From NCBI GenBank assembly GCA_003246795.1, contig QKCS01000374.1, positions 1 to 21,553 of the forward strand: a DNA stretch of 21,553 nt, read 5' to 3'. Shown piece after piece: positions 14,433-21,553 of the stretch (position 1 is its first letter; each line of letters starts with the position of its first letter). The notes beneath the pieces are model-generated. The model was not told the origin of the DNA. It worked only from the letters and a program-made list of their open reading frames with translations, and ran no database searches. Source of the stretch: Alphaproteobacteria bacterium. Lineage in GTDB: Bacteria; Pseudomonadota; Alphaproteobacteria; Micropepsales; Micropepsaceae. The translations under genes were made by a program, and so were the position numbers.

Positions 14433-14810
14433 ATGGCGAAGATCCTGATCGCGGAGAACGAACTGGCGCTCAGGGAGTTTATTGCCCGCGGGCTGGAGCA
14501 GCGCAGCCACAAGGTGACAATGGCCCAGGACGGGGCCGACGCACTCGAGCGGCTGAAGAAGGGCAAATTTGACCTGCTGCTGACCGACATCGACATGCCG
14601 ATCATGGACGGCATCGCGCTCGCGCTCGCCGCCGGGCGCGACTACCCGAAGATGAAGATCATCATCATGTCGGGCCACGAACATCAGATCGAACGCGCGC
14701 ACGGCCTGAACGATCTCGTCTATCGCGTCGTCTCGAAGCCGTTCACGATCGCCGGCATCTGCGCCGTGGTCGACGACGTGCTGGCGAAGAAGAAGTCAAA
14801 ATCGACGTAG
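14433..14810 (+). CDS. cpdR: single-domain response regulator, CpdR-like
   Basis: 125 residues, a receiver domain with no output domain. The phospho-acceptor is Asp52 in LLLTDIDMPIMDG, the switch Ser80 in IIIMSGHE and the conserved Lys102 in VSKPF. The start AKILIAENELALREFIARGL follows the CpdR pattern (ILLAEDD..MREFL). CpdR controls ClpXP proteolysis of cell-cycle proteins in Caulobacter and is fed by the CckA-ChpT relay. That role here is by homology and by its adjacency to hpt. An oddity is that the acidic pocket reads Glu8-Asn9 where Glu-Asp is usual. No histidine kinase or ChpT is nearby. Its last 15 nt overlap the end of the TIGR02302 gene on the other strand. Confidence 0.75.
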   Translation: MAKILIAENELALREFIARGLEQRSHKVTMAQDGADALERLKKGKFDLLLTDIDMPIMDGIALALAAGRDYPKMKIIIMSGHEHQIERAHGLNDLVYRVVSKPFTIAGICAVVDDVLAKKKSKST

Positions 14811-17255
14811 CAGTCGCTCGATATATTCGAGCTCGTACGAAGGCCGCCCGCGCTCGGCCGCGCGCCGCTGCAATTCCTCCAGAATCTCGCGCGCCTTCTG
14901 CATGTCGATCTTGTCCGGCACCTTCACGGAATCGCCGAACGACGGCCCGTAGGACGATTGTGGCCGCCCGAACGGATCCTCGTTCTCGCCCATGCCGGGC
15001 CCTTCGCCGGGCATCATCGCGCCTTGGCCCGCCATCTGTTGCAGCAGCTGCTTTGCGATCGCTTCGCCCCCGCGCCTGAGCTCATCGAGCGCCCTTTGTT
15101 GACTCTTGCCCGCCTTGCCCAACTTGCCGGTGCCGAGCTGGTCTGTGGCGTCGTCCATCGAGTCCTGCGCGCGCGTCAGCGCCTTCGCCGCTTCGTCGGC
15201 TTGTCCGGTCTGCTTGATGATCTGCGTCAGCTCGTCGCCCAGCTTCGCTTGCTCGCCCTTGAGCGGCGAGGGTTTGCCTTGGCGCTCCGGCGCTTCTTCG
15301 ACCTCTTGCTGCTCGCGGAAGGTTTTGTCCATCAGGCTGCGCTGGCGCGCCATGATCGAGCCCAGCTTCTCGAGCGCTTGCGTGGCGGCCTTCTGCTCGG
15401 CGGTCATCTGACCGCCGCCCATCGACTGCATGTTCTCGAGCATGTTCTGCAACTGCGCGAGCATCTGTTGCGCCGCAGCCCGCGAACCTTGCCGCGCCAG
15501 ATCCTGGATTTGATCCATCATCGACTGCAGATCTTGCGGCCGGACCATGTGCCCGCCGCCAGGCATCTGCGGGAAGCTTCCGCTCGCCTTGGCGCGCTCG
15601 GCCATGGCTTTGACGGCACGGTCGATCGCCGAACGCAATTGAGCGAGCAGCCGTTCGATCTCCTCGTCGGGCGCGCCTTTGGCCAGTGCTTCCATCAGCT
15701 TTTGCTGAATGGCGCGCAGCTCGGCTTGGGCCTGCGGCGTGTCGCCTTCCTCGAGGCGAAGCGCCAAATCCCAGAGCAGCTGCTGCGCGGTAGCGATCTG
15801 ATCGCCGCCGCGTTGGCGCGAGACCATGAAATAAGCGGCGCGAAGCCCCAGATAGATGCGCCGGTCGGGCGTGAACCGTTCGGGCGCGATCGCCAGCGCG
15901 TCCAGCGCCTGCGCCACCATCGGCGCCGACGAGAAATCGCGCGCGAGATTGCGCCGTTGCTCGATAAGCGCGCGGGCGAGCGGTTGGTTGAAGCGTCGTT
16001 CCGGCAGCACGATCTTCACCGGCTTCGACCGCGTTTCCTGGCCAAGCTCGTCGCGTGCGACCAGCATCACCCGCACCGGCAAGCCCGCCCAAACATGCGC
16101 CGTCAGATCCTTGAAGATCGCGGCGTCGCCTTTGCGCGCGGGCGCCGGCGGCAACGGCAATTCGAAGACGATCGGCGCGGGCGCCTTGCGGTTCGACGGC
16201 GTGGGCGTGTGGAGGAGCTCGATGCGCGCTTGCGCCGACGTGACGCCGTAGTCGTCCTTCACCGCATAGTGGAACCTGAGCGATTGCGCCTGCGTCACGG
16301 CGAGCGGCGTCTTGAATCCGATCTGCGGCGGCGTATCGGCCAGCGTTTTGAACCGCCAGCGCGCCGTCAGCGACGCGTTCAGCGACAGCCGCACGGTCAT
16401 GTCGGTATCGACGATCAGTTTCGCGTCGCGCGCGTCGCCGCCGGCTGGCAGGAATTCGGGCCGCGATTGATTGGGCACCGACCCGCCCAACGAGCCGACT
16501 TTCAACGCCGCGGAGGCGTCGCCGTGCGTGCGCACGGTCAACGTCGATCCCCGCGGCACGGCGATCGTGGCGTCGTCGTTGAGGTTGGCCGCCGCCGATA
16601 GATGGCGCGGCGGCTCGCCCGTGTAGGCAGGCGGCGTCACCCACGCCTCGAACGTCGCCGGCACGTTGCCTTGCGCCCAGCCGGGCGACAGCGCCGCCGA
16701 CAGACGCGCCGGAACCTCCGTCCAATTGGCGATCGTCAGTGCCGTGATCACGAGCACGATGAGCACGCGCAGCGCATGCGGATCGCGCGCCGCAAGCGAC
16801 AGCTTCGGCCACGCGACCTTGAGCCGGTGAATGTGGTCCATCACCCAGCGACGATGCGCATGCCACAGCCGCGAGGTGTCCTCGTCGGTGCCGGTCGCGG
16901 GCTTGTCCTCCAGCGTGCTGAGCGGCCGGTGTTCCAAACCGCTCGACCGTTCGAGGAAACGCACCGCCTGTGCGCGCGTCGGCACTTCGGTTTGCTGCAA
17001 CGACCACATCACTGCAGCGACGAGCACGGCGACGAAGCCCATCAGACTGATGAGATGAAGCCACTCCGGCAGATAGACGAAGACGTTGGCGAGCGCGAGA
17101 ATGATGAAAAGTCCGACGACGCCGCCCGCCGGCCAGAGCAGCGGCCACAGCCGTTCGGCCGCAAGCGAGACCCAACTCAACAGAACGCGCCGGCCCACCG
17201 TCAACGGCAAACCCGGACGGTCCTCGCTCGGCTTATGGTCTTCGCTTTCGCTCAA
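14796..17255 (-). CDS. TIGR02302/DUF4175 large membrane protein
   Basis: 819 residues from a TTG at 17255; no in-frame ATG or GTG lies nearby upstream, and the start is uncertain by a few codons. Three transmembrane helices near the N-terminus (about 40-62, 66-86 and 161-178), with the conserved AERLWPLLWPAGGVVGLF. A beta-rich middle carries FEAWVTPPAYTGEPPRHL, and DTPPQIGFKTPLAVTQAQSLRFHYAVKDDYGV marks DUF4175. From about residue 500 the chain is Gln/Met/Ala-rich and helical (MMDQIQDLARQGSRAAAQQM), probably coiled coil, then a Gly/Pro-rich stretch and a conserved EYIERLLRRF end. Function is unknown. It lies downstream of lysA by 37 nt, the usual place in alphaproteobacteria. Confidence 0.85.
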   Translation of the reverse strand: MSESEDHKPSEDRPGLPLTVGRRVLLSWVSLAAERLWPLLWPAGGVVGLFIILALANVFVYLPEWLHLISLMGFVAVLVAAVMWSLQQTEVPTRAQAVRFLERSSGLEHRPLSTLEDKPATGTDEDTSRLWHAHRRWVMDHIHRLKVAWPKLSLAARDPHALRVLIVLVITALTIANWTEVPARLSAALSPGWAQGNVPATFEAWVTPPAYTGEPPRHLSAAANLNDDATIAVPRGSTLTVRTHGDASAALKVGSLGGSVPNQSRPEFLPAGGDARDAKLIVDTDMTVRLSLNASLTARWRFKTLADTPPQIGFKTPLAVTQAQSLRFHYAVKDDYGVTSAQARIELLHTPTPSNRKAPAPIVFELPLPPAPARKGDAAIFKDLTAHVWAGLPVRVMLVARDELGQETRSKPVKIVLPERRFNQPLARALIEQRRNLARDFSSAPMVAQALDALAIAPERFTPDRRIYLGLRAAYFMVSRQRGGDQIATAQQLLWDLALRLEEGDTPQAQAELRAIQQKLMEALAKGAPDEEIERLLAQLRSAIDRAVKAMAERAKASGSFPQMPGGGHMVRPQDLQSMMDQIQDLARQGSRAAAQQMLAQLQNMLENMQSMGGGQMTAEQKAATQALEKLGSIMARQRSLMDKTFREQQEVEEAPERQGKPSPLKGEQAKLGDELTQIIKQTGQADEAAKALTRAQDSMDDATDQLGTGKLGKAGKSQQRALDELRRGGEAIAKQLLQQMAGQGAMMPGEGPGMGENEDPFGRPQSSYGPSFGDSVKVPDKIDMQKAREILEELQRRAAERGRPSYELEYIERLLRRF

Positions 17256-17292
17256 CGCATCACTCGCAAGGGGCCCGCGAACCCTAGGGGCG

Positions 17293-18555
17293 TCACAAGA
17301 GCCAATCGGGCCAGCGCTCTTGTGCGATCATATCGTCAACAGTTTGCCGCGGCCTTGTGACCGCAAATTGGCGGCCTTTGACAAGCACTTCCGGTGCCAA
17401 GGGCCGGGCATTGTAGCCGGAGGCCTGAACCGCGCCATAGGCCCCTGCCGTCAGGATGGCGACCAGATCGCCCTGGGAAAGCTGCGGAAGTTCACGATCC
17501 CGTGCGAACAGGTCGGCGCTTTCGCAGACCGGGCCGACCACGTCGTAAACCCTGCGTTGCACATTGGGCGCCGTCCGCACCGCCACGATTTCGTGCCATG
17601 CGTCGTACATGGCCGGCCGGATCAGGTCGTTCATGCCCGCGTCCAGGATCGCGAACTCTTTCGTGTCGCCGCGCTTGATGTAGATGACTTCCGACACCAA
17701 CACGCCGGCGTTCGCCGCGATCAGGCGCCCGGGTTCCATGATCAACTGCGCGTCCAGTTTGCCCACGGCCTCGTGCACGGCGGCGCCGTAGGTGTCGGGC
17801 AAAGGCGGGGCCGCAGCGCTTCCGTCGTATGGCACGCCCAGTCCGCCGCCGAGGTCGATGCGCGAAATCTCGTGGCCGTCCGCGCGAAGATCGCGCACCA
17901 GATCGGCGACCTTTGCGAACGCTTCGCGGAATGGACCAAGCTCCGTGATCTGGCTGCCGATATGCACGTCGACGCCGACAACCTTCACGCTGGGCAACTT
18001 CGCGGCGTGCGCATAAGCCGCCTTCGCGCGGCCCCAGCCGATGCCGAACTTGTTCTCCGCCTTGCCGGTCGAAATCTTCGCGTGCGTGCGCGCATCGACA
18101 TCCGGGTTGATGCGCAGCGCGACCGCGGCCTTGGCGCCCTTCGACGCCGCCACCTCGTCCAGGACGTCGAGTTCGGCCTCGCTCTCGACGTTGAATTGAT
18201 AGATGCCGGCGTCCAGCGCCGCGGCCATCTCGTCACGCTTCTTACCGACGCCCGAAAAGACGATCTTCGACGCCGGCACGCCGCCCGCGAGAACCTTCTT
18301 CATCTCGCCGCCGGATACGATGTCCGCGCCGGCGCCAAGCTTGGCCAGCGTCTTGATGACGGCCAGACTGCCGTTCGCCTTGACCGCGTAAGCGACGAGC
18401 GTCCCCTTCGGCATCGCCGCCTCGAACACGCGGTAGTGCCGCTCCAGCGTCGCCGTCGAATAGCAATAGAACGGCGTCCCGACCGCCTTGGCGATCTCGG
18501 GCACCGGTACGTCTTCGGCATGCAAGACGCCGTCGCGGTATTCGAAATGGTTCAT
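17293..18555 (-). CDS. lysA: diaminopimelate decarboxylase
   Basis: 420 residues from ATG 18555. The frame stays open to 18594, but those 13 extra codons run into the inverted-repeat element, so the shorter start is right. It decarboxylates meso-diaminopimelate to lysine. The PLP lysine is Lys59 in VAYAVKAN. GADIVSGGEMKKVLAGGV, FNVESEAELDVL, RINPDVDARTHAKISTGKAENKFG, VDVHIGSQI, DLGGGLGVPY, EPGRLIAANAG and VGPVCESADLF are the decarboxylase blocks in order. The C-terminal catalytic Tyr segment is AGAYGAVQASGYN. The leader includes the repeat, which may affect transcription or mRNA stability. Confidence 0.95.
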   Translation of the reverse strand: MNHFEYRDGVLHAEDVPVPEIAKAVGTPFYCYSTATLERHYRVFEAAMPKGTLVAYAVKANGSLAVIKTLAKLGAGADIVSGGEMKKVLAGGVPASKIVFSGVGKKRDEMAAALDAGIYQFNVESEAELDVLDEVAASKGAKAAVALRINPDVDARTHAKISTGKAENKFGIGWGRAKAAYAHAAKLPSVKVVGVDVHIGSQITELGPFREAFAKVADLVRDLRADGHEISRIDLGGGLGVPYDGSAAAPPLPDTYGAAVHEAVGKLDAQLIMEPGRLIAANAGVLVSEVIYIKRGDTKEFAILDAGMNDLIRPAMYDAWHEIVAVRTAPNVQRRVYDVVGPVCESADLFARDRELPQLSQGDLVAILTAGAYGAVQASGYNARPLAPEVLVKGRQFAVTRPRQTVDDMIAQERWPDWLL

Positions 18556-18567
18556 GTCCTCAACATC

Positions 18568-18716
18568 CGTCATGGCCGGGCCCGACCCGGCCACCCAGTC
18601 GCCACGCGTCCGCGCGGCGGAGTGACTCGTTCAGATGGAGCATGCCACCGGCTTCTTAATTCTTCTTGGCGCACTGGCGTGCGCGCTGGGTGGCCGGGCC
18701 AGGCCCGGCCATGACG
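18568..18716. repeat. 149-bp inverted-repeat element with 31-bp palindromic arms
   Basis: The arms 18568-18598 and 18686-18716 are reverse complements at 29 of 31 positions and run CGTCATGGCCGGG...CACCCAG and its mirror. Each arm is itself a hairpin: TGGCCGGG/CCCGGCCA in the left arm with a 5-nt loop, and TGGCCGGGCC/GGCCCGGCCA in the right arm around one base. The 87-bp centre holds nothing I recognise. I see no clear target duplication. The arm sequence resembles the CATGGCCGGG-type palindromes scattered in alphaproteobacterial intergenic DNA, so it is likely a REP/MITE-like non-autonomous unit. It lies between the lptM stop and the lysA start. Confidence 0.8.
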
Positions 18717-18721
18717 AGCGG

Positions 18722-18835
18722 CTAACGAACGTCGGCGACTGACGCCTTCGGCGGTTCCAGCGGGCCCTTCTTGCCGCAGGCCGAGATGCCCAAGCCCGCG
18801 ATCAACGCGGCGACGACGAACAAACGCATGATCAT
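18722..18835 (-). CDS. lptM: LptM-type small lipoprotein (YifL family)
   Basis: Only 37 residues. ATG 18835 overlaps the argH stop by 4 nt (ATGA), and an in-frame ATG two codons later is an alternative. The sequence is a signal peptide, MIMRLFVVAALIAGLGISAC, with lipobox ISAC and lipidated Cys20, followed by GKKGPLEPP, the invariant tag of the YifL/LptM family, and a short polar tail. In E. coli LptM helps mature the LptD outer-membrane translocon for lipopolysaccharide; the role here is by family. The argH-lptM-lysA order is typical of proteobacteria. It is easily missed because of its size. Confidence 0.85.
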   Translation of the reverse strand: MIMRLFVVAALIAGLGISACGKKGPLEPPKASVADVR

Positions 18836-20214
18836 TTGAGCTGCTCCTGCCAGTAGCGGACCTGTTCGCGGACCCTCTCGGGCGCCGTGCCGCCGAAGCT
18901 CGTTCGGCTGGCGACCGACGCGTCCAGGCTCAAGACGGACTGTATATCGGCGGTGATGCCCGGCTCAACCGACTGAAGGTCCTTGAGGCTCAAATCGGCG
19001 AGCCCACATTTGCGCGCTTCCGCCATCGCAACGATGCGACCCGTGACGTGGTGCGCGTCACGGAACGGCTTCTTTAGGACGCGCACCAGCCAATCGGCCA
19101 TGTCGGTCGCCGTCGAAAAGGCTTCGCCTGCCGCCTTGCGCATGGCTGCCTCGTTCACCTGCAAGTCTTCGACCATGCCCGTCATCGCCGCGAGTGCCAG
19201 CGCGGCCGAGTCGGTCGCGTCGAATACGGCTTCCTTGTCTTCCTGCATATCCTTGGCGTAGGCGAGCGGCAGGCTCTTCATCACGCCGAAGAGCGTCATG
19301 AGCCCGCCCGTCACGCGCGCGCACTTGGCGCGCACGAGTTCCGCCGCGTCCGGGTTGCGCTTCTGCGGCATGATCGACGAGCCGGTCGAGAACGCGTCCG
19401 ACAGCTGCACGAAGCCGAATGCCTGCGAACTCCACAACACGATCTCTTCGGCAAGCCGCGAAAGATCCGTCGCCATGATGGCGCACGCGCTCAGATACTC
19501 GAGCGCGAAGTCGCGCGACGACACAGCGTCGAGCGAATTGCGCGTTGGGCCTGAAAAGCCGAGATCGCGCGACGTCGCCTCGCGGTCGAGCGGAAACGAC
19601 GTGCCGGCAAGCGCGGCCGAGCCCAGCGGGTTCTCGTTCACGGTGCGACGGGCGTGCGCGAACCGCGCCCGGTCGCGCGCCGCCATCTCGACATAAGCGA
19701 GCAGGTGATGCCCGAACGTGATCGGCTGCGCCGTTTGCAGATGGGTGAAGCCCGGCATCACGGTCGCCGCATGCGCCGACGCCTTCGCGACGAGCGCCTT
19801 TTGGAATGCCGCCAGGCCCACGTCGAACGCGTCGATCGAATCGCGGATCCAAAGCCGGAAGTCCGTCGCGACCTGGTCGTTCCGCGAGCGCCCCGTGTGC
19901 AAGCGGCCCGCCGCTTCGCCGATCAGCTCCTTGAGGCGCGACTCCACGTTCATATGGATGTCTTCCAGCGCCCGCGAAAACGTGAACTTGCCTTGATCGA
20001 TCTCCGCTTTGATTTGATCCAGCCCGCCGTTAATCGCTTGTGCGTCGGCCTGCGAAATAATGCCGCGGCTCGCCAGCATGCGGGCGTGCACTTTCGAGGC
20101 CGCGATATCTTGGGCATAAAGACGACGGTCGAAGTCGATGGAGGCGTTGATCTCCTCCATGATGGCGGCCGGTCCCCGGGCGAAGCGTCCGCCCCACATC
20201 TCGTTGGTCGTCAT
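18832..20214 (-). CDS. argH: argininosuccinate lyase
   Basis: 460 residues from ATG 20214; the frame extends upstream to 20424 but into the divergent tlpA gene. It splits argininosuccinate into arginine and fumarate. N-terminal MWGGRF (6-11), then HTGRSRNDQVATD (106-118), MPGFTHLQTAQPITFGHH (153-170, general-base His159) and the signature loop GSSIMPQKRNPD (278-289) with catalytic Ser280. KDMQEDKEAVFDA and DLSLKDLQSVEP follow, then a final REQVRYWQEQLK. All are in the expected places for this fumarase-superfamily tetramer. It leads the argH-lptM-lysA-TIGR02302 run and diverges from tlpA across 42 bp. Confidence 0.96.
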   Translation of the reverse strand: MTTNEMWGGRFARGPAAIMEEINASIDFDRRLYAQDIAASKVHARMLASRGIISQADAQAINGGLDQIKAEIDQGKFTFSRALEDIHMNVESRLKELIGEAAGRLHTGRSRNDQVATDFRLWIRDSIDAFDVGLAAFQKALVAKASAHAATVMPGFTHLQTAQPITFGHHLLAYVEMAARDRARFAHARRTVNENPLGSAALAGTSFPLDREATSRDLGFSGPTRNSLDAVSSRDFALEYLSACAIMATDLSRLAEEIVLWSSQAFGFVQLSDAFSTGSSIMPQKRNPDAAELVRAKCARVTGGLMTLFGVMKSLPLAYAKDMQEDKEAVFDATDSAALALAAMTGMVEDLQVNEAAMRKAAGEAFSTATDMADWLVRVLKKPFRDAHHVTGRIVAMAEARKCGLADLSLKDLQSVEPGITADIQSVLSLDASVASRTSFGGTAPERVREQVRYWQEQLK

Positions 20215-20256
20215 CGGATCTTGCGTGTTCCAATAATGCGAAAAGTCGTCGCTTGA

Positions 20257-20838
20257 ATGGCTACGAGTTGGCGTTTCGTTGTGATCATCCTGATTGCCGC
20301 CATTGTGGTCGCGGCGACGTTCGCCGTCTACATGCTGGTTCGGCTTAACGATGATGGGGCGCCGCCGAAGTCCGGCGGTATCGAAAGCTTCGTCTGGACG
20401 TACGGGGTTAAGATGGCCCCGCATGTCGAGTTCTTGGACGAAGACGGCGACAAGCTGACGCTGGAGAACTTTCGCGGCCGGATTGTCGTTCTCAATCTAT
20501 GGGCGACGTGGTGCACGCCTTGCGTCGCCGAAATGCCGACGCTCGACCGTCTTCAGGAGAGGCTTGCGCGCCACGGCGCGGTGGTCGTCGCCTTGAGCCT
20601 CGACCACGGCGGTCCGGACACGGTTCAAGAATTCTACGACGAACACGAGATCGAGAATCTCGACGTCTACGTCGATCCGACGATGCGCGCGCAAGGCGAC
20701 TTCAACGTCTTGGGCCTGCCGACGACGATCGTGATCGACCGGGACGGCCGCGAACGCGGACGCGTGTCGGGTCCCGTCGCCTGGGACGAAGATCGTGCGC
20801 TGAAACTGGTGCTAAAGGCAGACACGCCGCCGCGCTGA
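20257..20838 (+). CDS. membrane-anchored TlpA-type thiol-disulfide oxidoreductase
   Basis: 193 residues. An N-terminal transmembrane anchor (about 7-29) leads into the periplasm. The thioredoxin fold carries LNLWATWCTPCVAEMPTL with the redox motif Trp85-Cys86-Thr87-Pro88-Cys89, and a cis-Pro region LGLPTTIVIDRDG. It resembles TlpA/ResA/CcmG reductases that keep cytochrome c or CuA-site cysteines reduced. No cytochrome maturation genes are nearby, so the client is unknown. A divergent argH neighbour is common in alphaproteobacteria. The stop is one base from the stop of the next gene on the other strand, leaving no room for a separate terminator. Confidence 0.88.
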   Translation: MATSWRFVVIILIAAIVVAATFAVYMLVRLNDDGAPPKSGGIESFVWTYGVKMAPHVEFLDEDGDKLTLENFRGRIVVLNLWATWCTPCVAEMPTLDRLQERLARHGAVVVALSLDHGGPDTVQEFYDEHEIENLDVYVDPTMRAQGDFNVLGLPTTIVIDRDGRERGRVSGPVAWDEDRALKLVLKADTPPR

Positions 20839-20839
20839 G

Positions 20840-21553
20840 CTATCCTTCGGCGCGCATGGCCGCGTCGAGCGTCGCCCAAATCGCCGTGCAATCCACGACT
20901 TGGCCGAGCGCTTGAGCGCGGTCGATCGCCATCACGGTCAAGCCTGCTTCGATCGCTTGGAACGGCGACACCGAAAAATCCGCCTCGTCCTTCAAGGCCG
21001 CGATCAGGTCGCGCGCCATCGCGACGTCGGCGCCGTTGTGGTCGTGCTCCGAAACGGGGAACTGGTGGCGGAACGGCGCGCCGCGTTCGAGCACGCGCCG
21101 CCAGATCAACCGGTTGCGCACGAGGTCGGCGACGAGCGTGCCTTCCGTCCCCGCGATGTACCAGCGCCGCTCGCGTAGCGCCGTGCAGTTGTTCGAGTGG
21201 AACGACAGCTGCACGTCGTTCGCGTAGTGCACCAGCGCCGTCTGATGATCGGTCACGTCCGCGTCGGTGAGAAAGGCGTCTTCCGTCGCGCCCCATCCGC
21301 CCGGCCACGTCTCGAAAGCCGGCGCGCCGTCCGGATACTCACGCATGGGCGGCTCGCGGTCGCCGCGGAAGATGCCGCGCCCCCCGAAGCTCGCCACGCG
21401 CGCGGGGCGCGCGCCCGCGATCTCGCCCAGAATGTCGAAATCGTGGCAGACCTTGTCGAGCATGAACGATCCGCCCCATTCGCGCTTGCGCCGCCAATTG
21501 CGTGCGAGATAAGCGCCATGCTCCGGCGGCAGATGCTCCGTCGCGTCGATCGA
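20840..21553 (-). CDS. Gfo/Idh/MocA-family oxidoreductase, 5' part outside the window
   Basis: The frame is open to the last base, so these 237 residues are the C-terminal part. The N-terminal NAD(P)-binding domain lies beyond the edge; ATG 21463 is internal. The visible sequence begins near the substrate domain: WRRKREWGGSFMLDKVCHDF with the Asp-Lys-x-x-His-Asp motif of the family, then FHSNNCTALRERRWYIAGTEGTLVADL, EHDHNGADVAMARDLIAAL and SPFQAIEAGLTVMAIDRA. Members oxidise or reduce sugars, inositols or related polyols. The substrate cannot be inferred from this part alone, and no sugar transporter or kinase is in view. Confidence 0.85.
   Translation of the reverse strand, partial: SIDATEHLPPEHGAYLARNWRRKREWGGSFMLDKVCHDFDILGEIAGARPARVASFGGRGIFRGDREPPMREYPDGAPAFETWPGGWGATEDAFLTDADVTDHQTALVHYANDVQLSFHSNNCTALRERRWYIAGTEGTLVADLVRNRLIWRRVLERGAPFRHQFPVSEHDHNGADVAMARDLIAALKDEADFSVSPFQAIEAGLTVMAIDRAQALGQVVDCTAIWATLDAAMRAEG

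Noticed and set aside
14958..16601. 547-residue plus-strand reading opposite the TIGR02302 gene
   Set aside because: It is Leu/Arg-rich with no recognisable domain, and is the expected complement of a GC-rich Gln/Ala-rich coding region.
18556..18594. Longer lysA start at 18594
   Set aside because: The added residues (MAGSGPAM...) are encoded by the left arm of the inverted repeat; homologues begin at about ATG 18555.
17086..18714. 542-residue plus-strand reading opposite lysA
   Set aside because: It is low-complexity, Arg/His/Asp-rich, runs through the repeat element, and lies over the well-supported lysA gene.
20836..20842. Shared terminator between tlpA and the oxidoreductase gene
   Set aside because: The stop codons are one base apart, and no hairpin with a T-run is visible around them.

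Overview
The window looks like core chromosome of a GC-rich alphaproteobacterium. The support is the gene content and its pairing: metX-metW opposite hisC-tyrA, a DUF2125 protein beside tyrA, ftsE-ftsX followed by plsC, a zinc-ribbon/DUF3426 protein with hpt and a CpdR-type regulator, a TIGR02302/DUF4175 membrane protein with lysA, a tiny LptM-type lipoprotein and argH, and an OlsB-type ornithine-lipid acyltransferase. I cannot fix the order or genus from sequence alone. Genes are densely packed, with several 1- or 4-nt stop/start overlaps and several tail-to-tail overlaps. I see no tRNA, rRNA, insertion sequence, phage gene or CRISPR array.

Layout. 1-1337 (+): the 3' part of an ornithine-lipid acyltransferase gene, then a SAM-dependent methyltransferase. 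1291-3095 (-): metX then metW (methionine). 3200-5214 (+): hisC-tyrA (aromatic amino acid/histidine). 5222-5722: a broken TetR regulator. 5712-9239 (-): a DUF2125 envelope protein and the B12-dependent ribonucleotide reductase nrdJ, with a good NrdR box upstream of nrdJ. 9334-13034 (-): ftsE-ftsX-HAD phosphatase-YdcF-like protein-plsC, read in that order, a cell-envelope and division cluster. 13147-14810 (+): zinc-ribbon membrane protein, hpt and a CpdR-like receiver. 14796-20214 (-): argH-lptM-lysA-TIGR02302, with a 149-bp inverted-repeat element between lptM and lysA. 20257-20838 (+): a membrane-anchored TlpA-type thioredoxin. 20840-21553 (-): the C-terminal part of a Gfo/Idh/MocA oxidoreductase that runs off the window.

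How it fits together: amino-acid biosynthesis (Met, Tyr/His, Lys/meso-DAP decarboxylation, Arg), nucleotide supply (nrdJ, hpt) and envelope work (FtsEX, PlsC, OlsB, DUF2125, YdcF-like, LptM, TIGR02302). I did not find a new multi-gene system. The items most worth a second look are the NrdR box in front of nrdJ, the 149-bp inverted-repeat element, the small lipoprotein gene overlapping argH, the decayed TetR gene, the altered acidic pocket of the CpdR-like receiver, and the HAD phosphatase lacking most of the usual zinc ligands.
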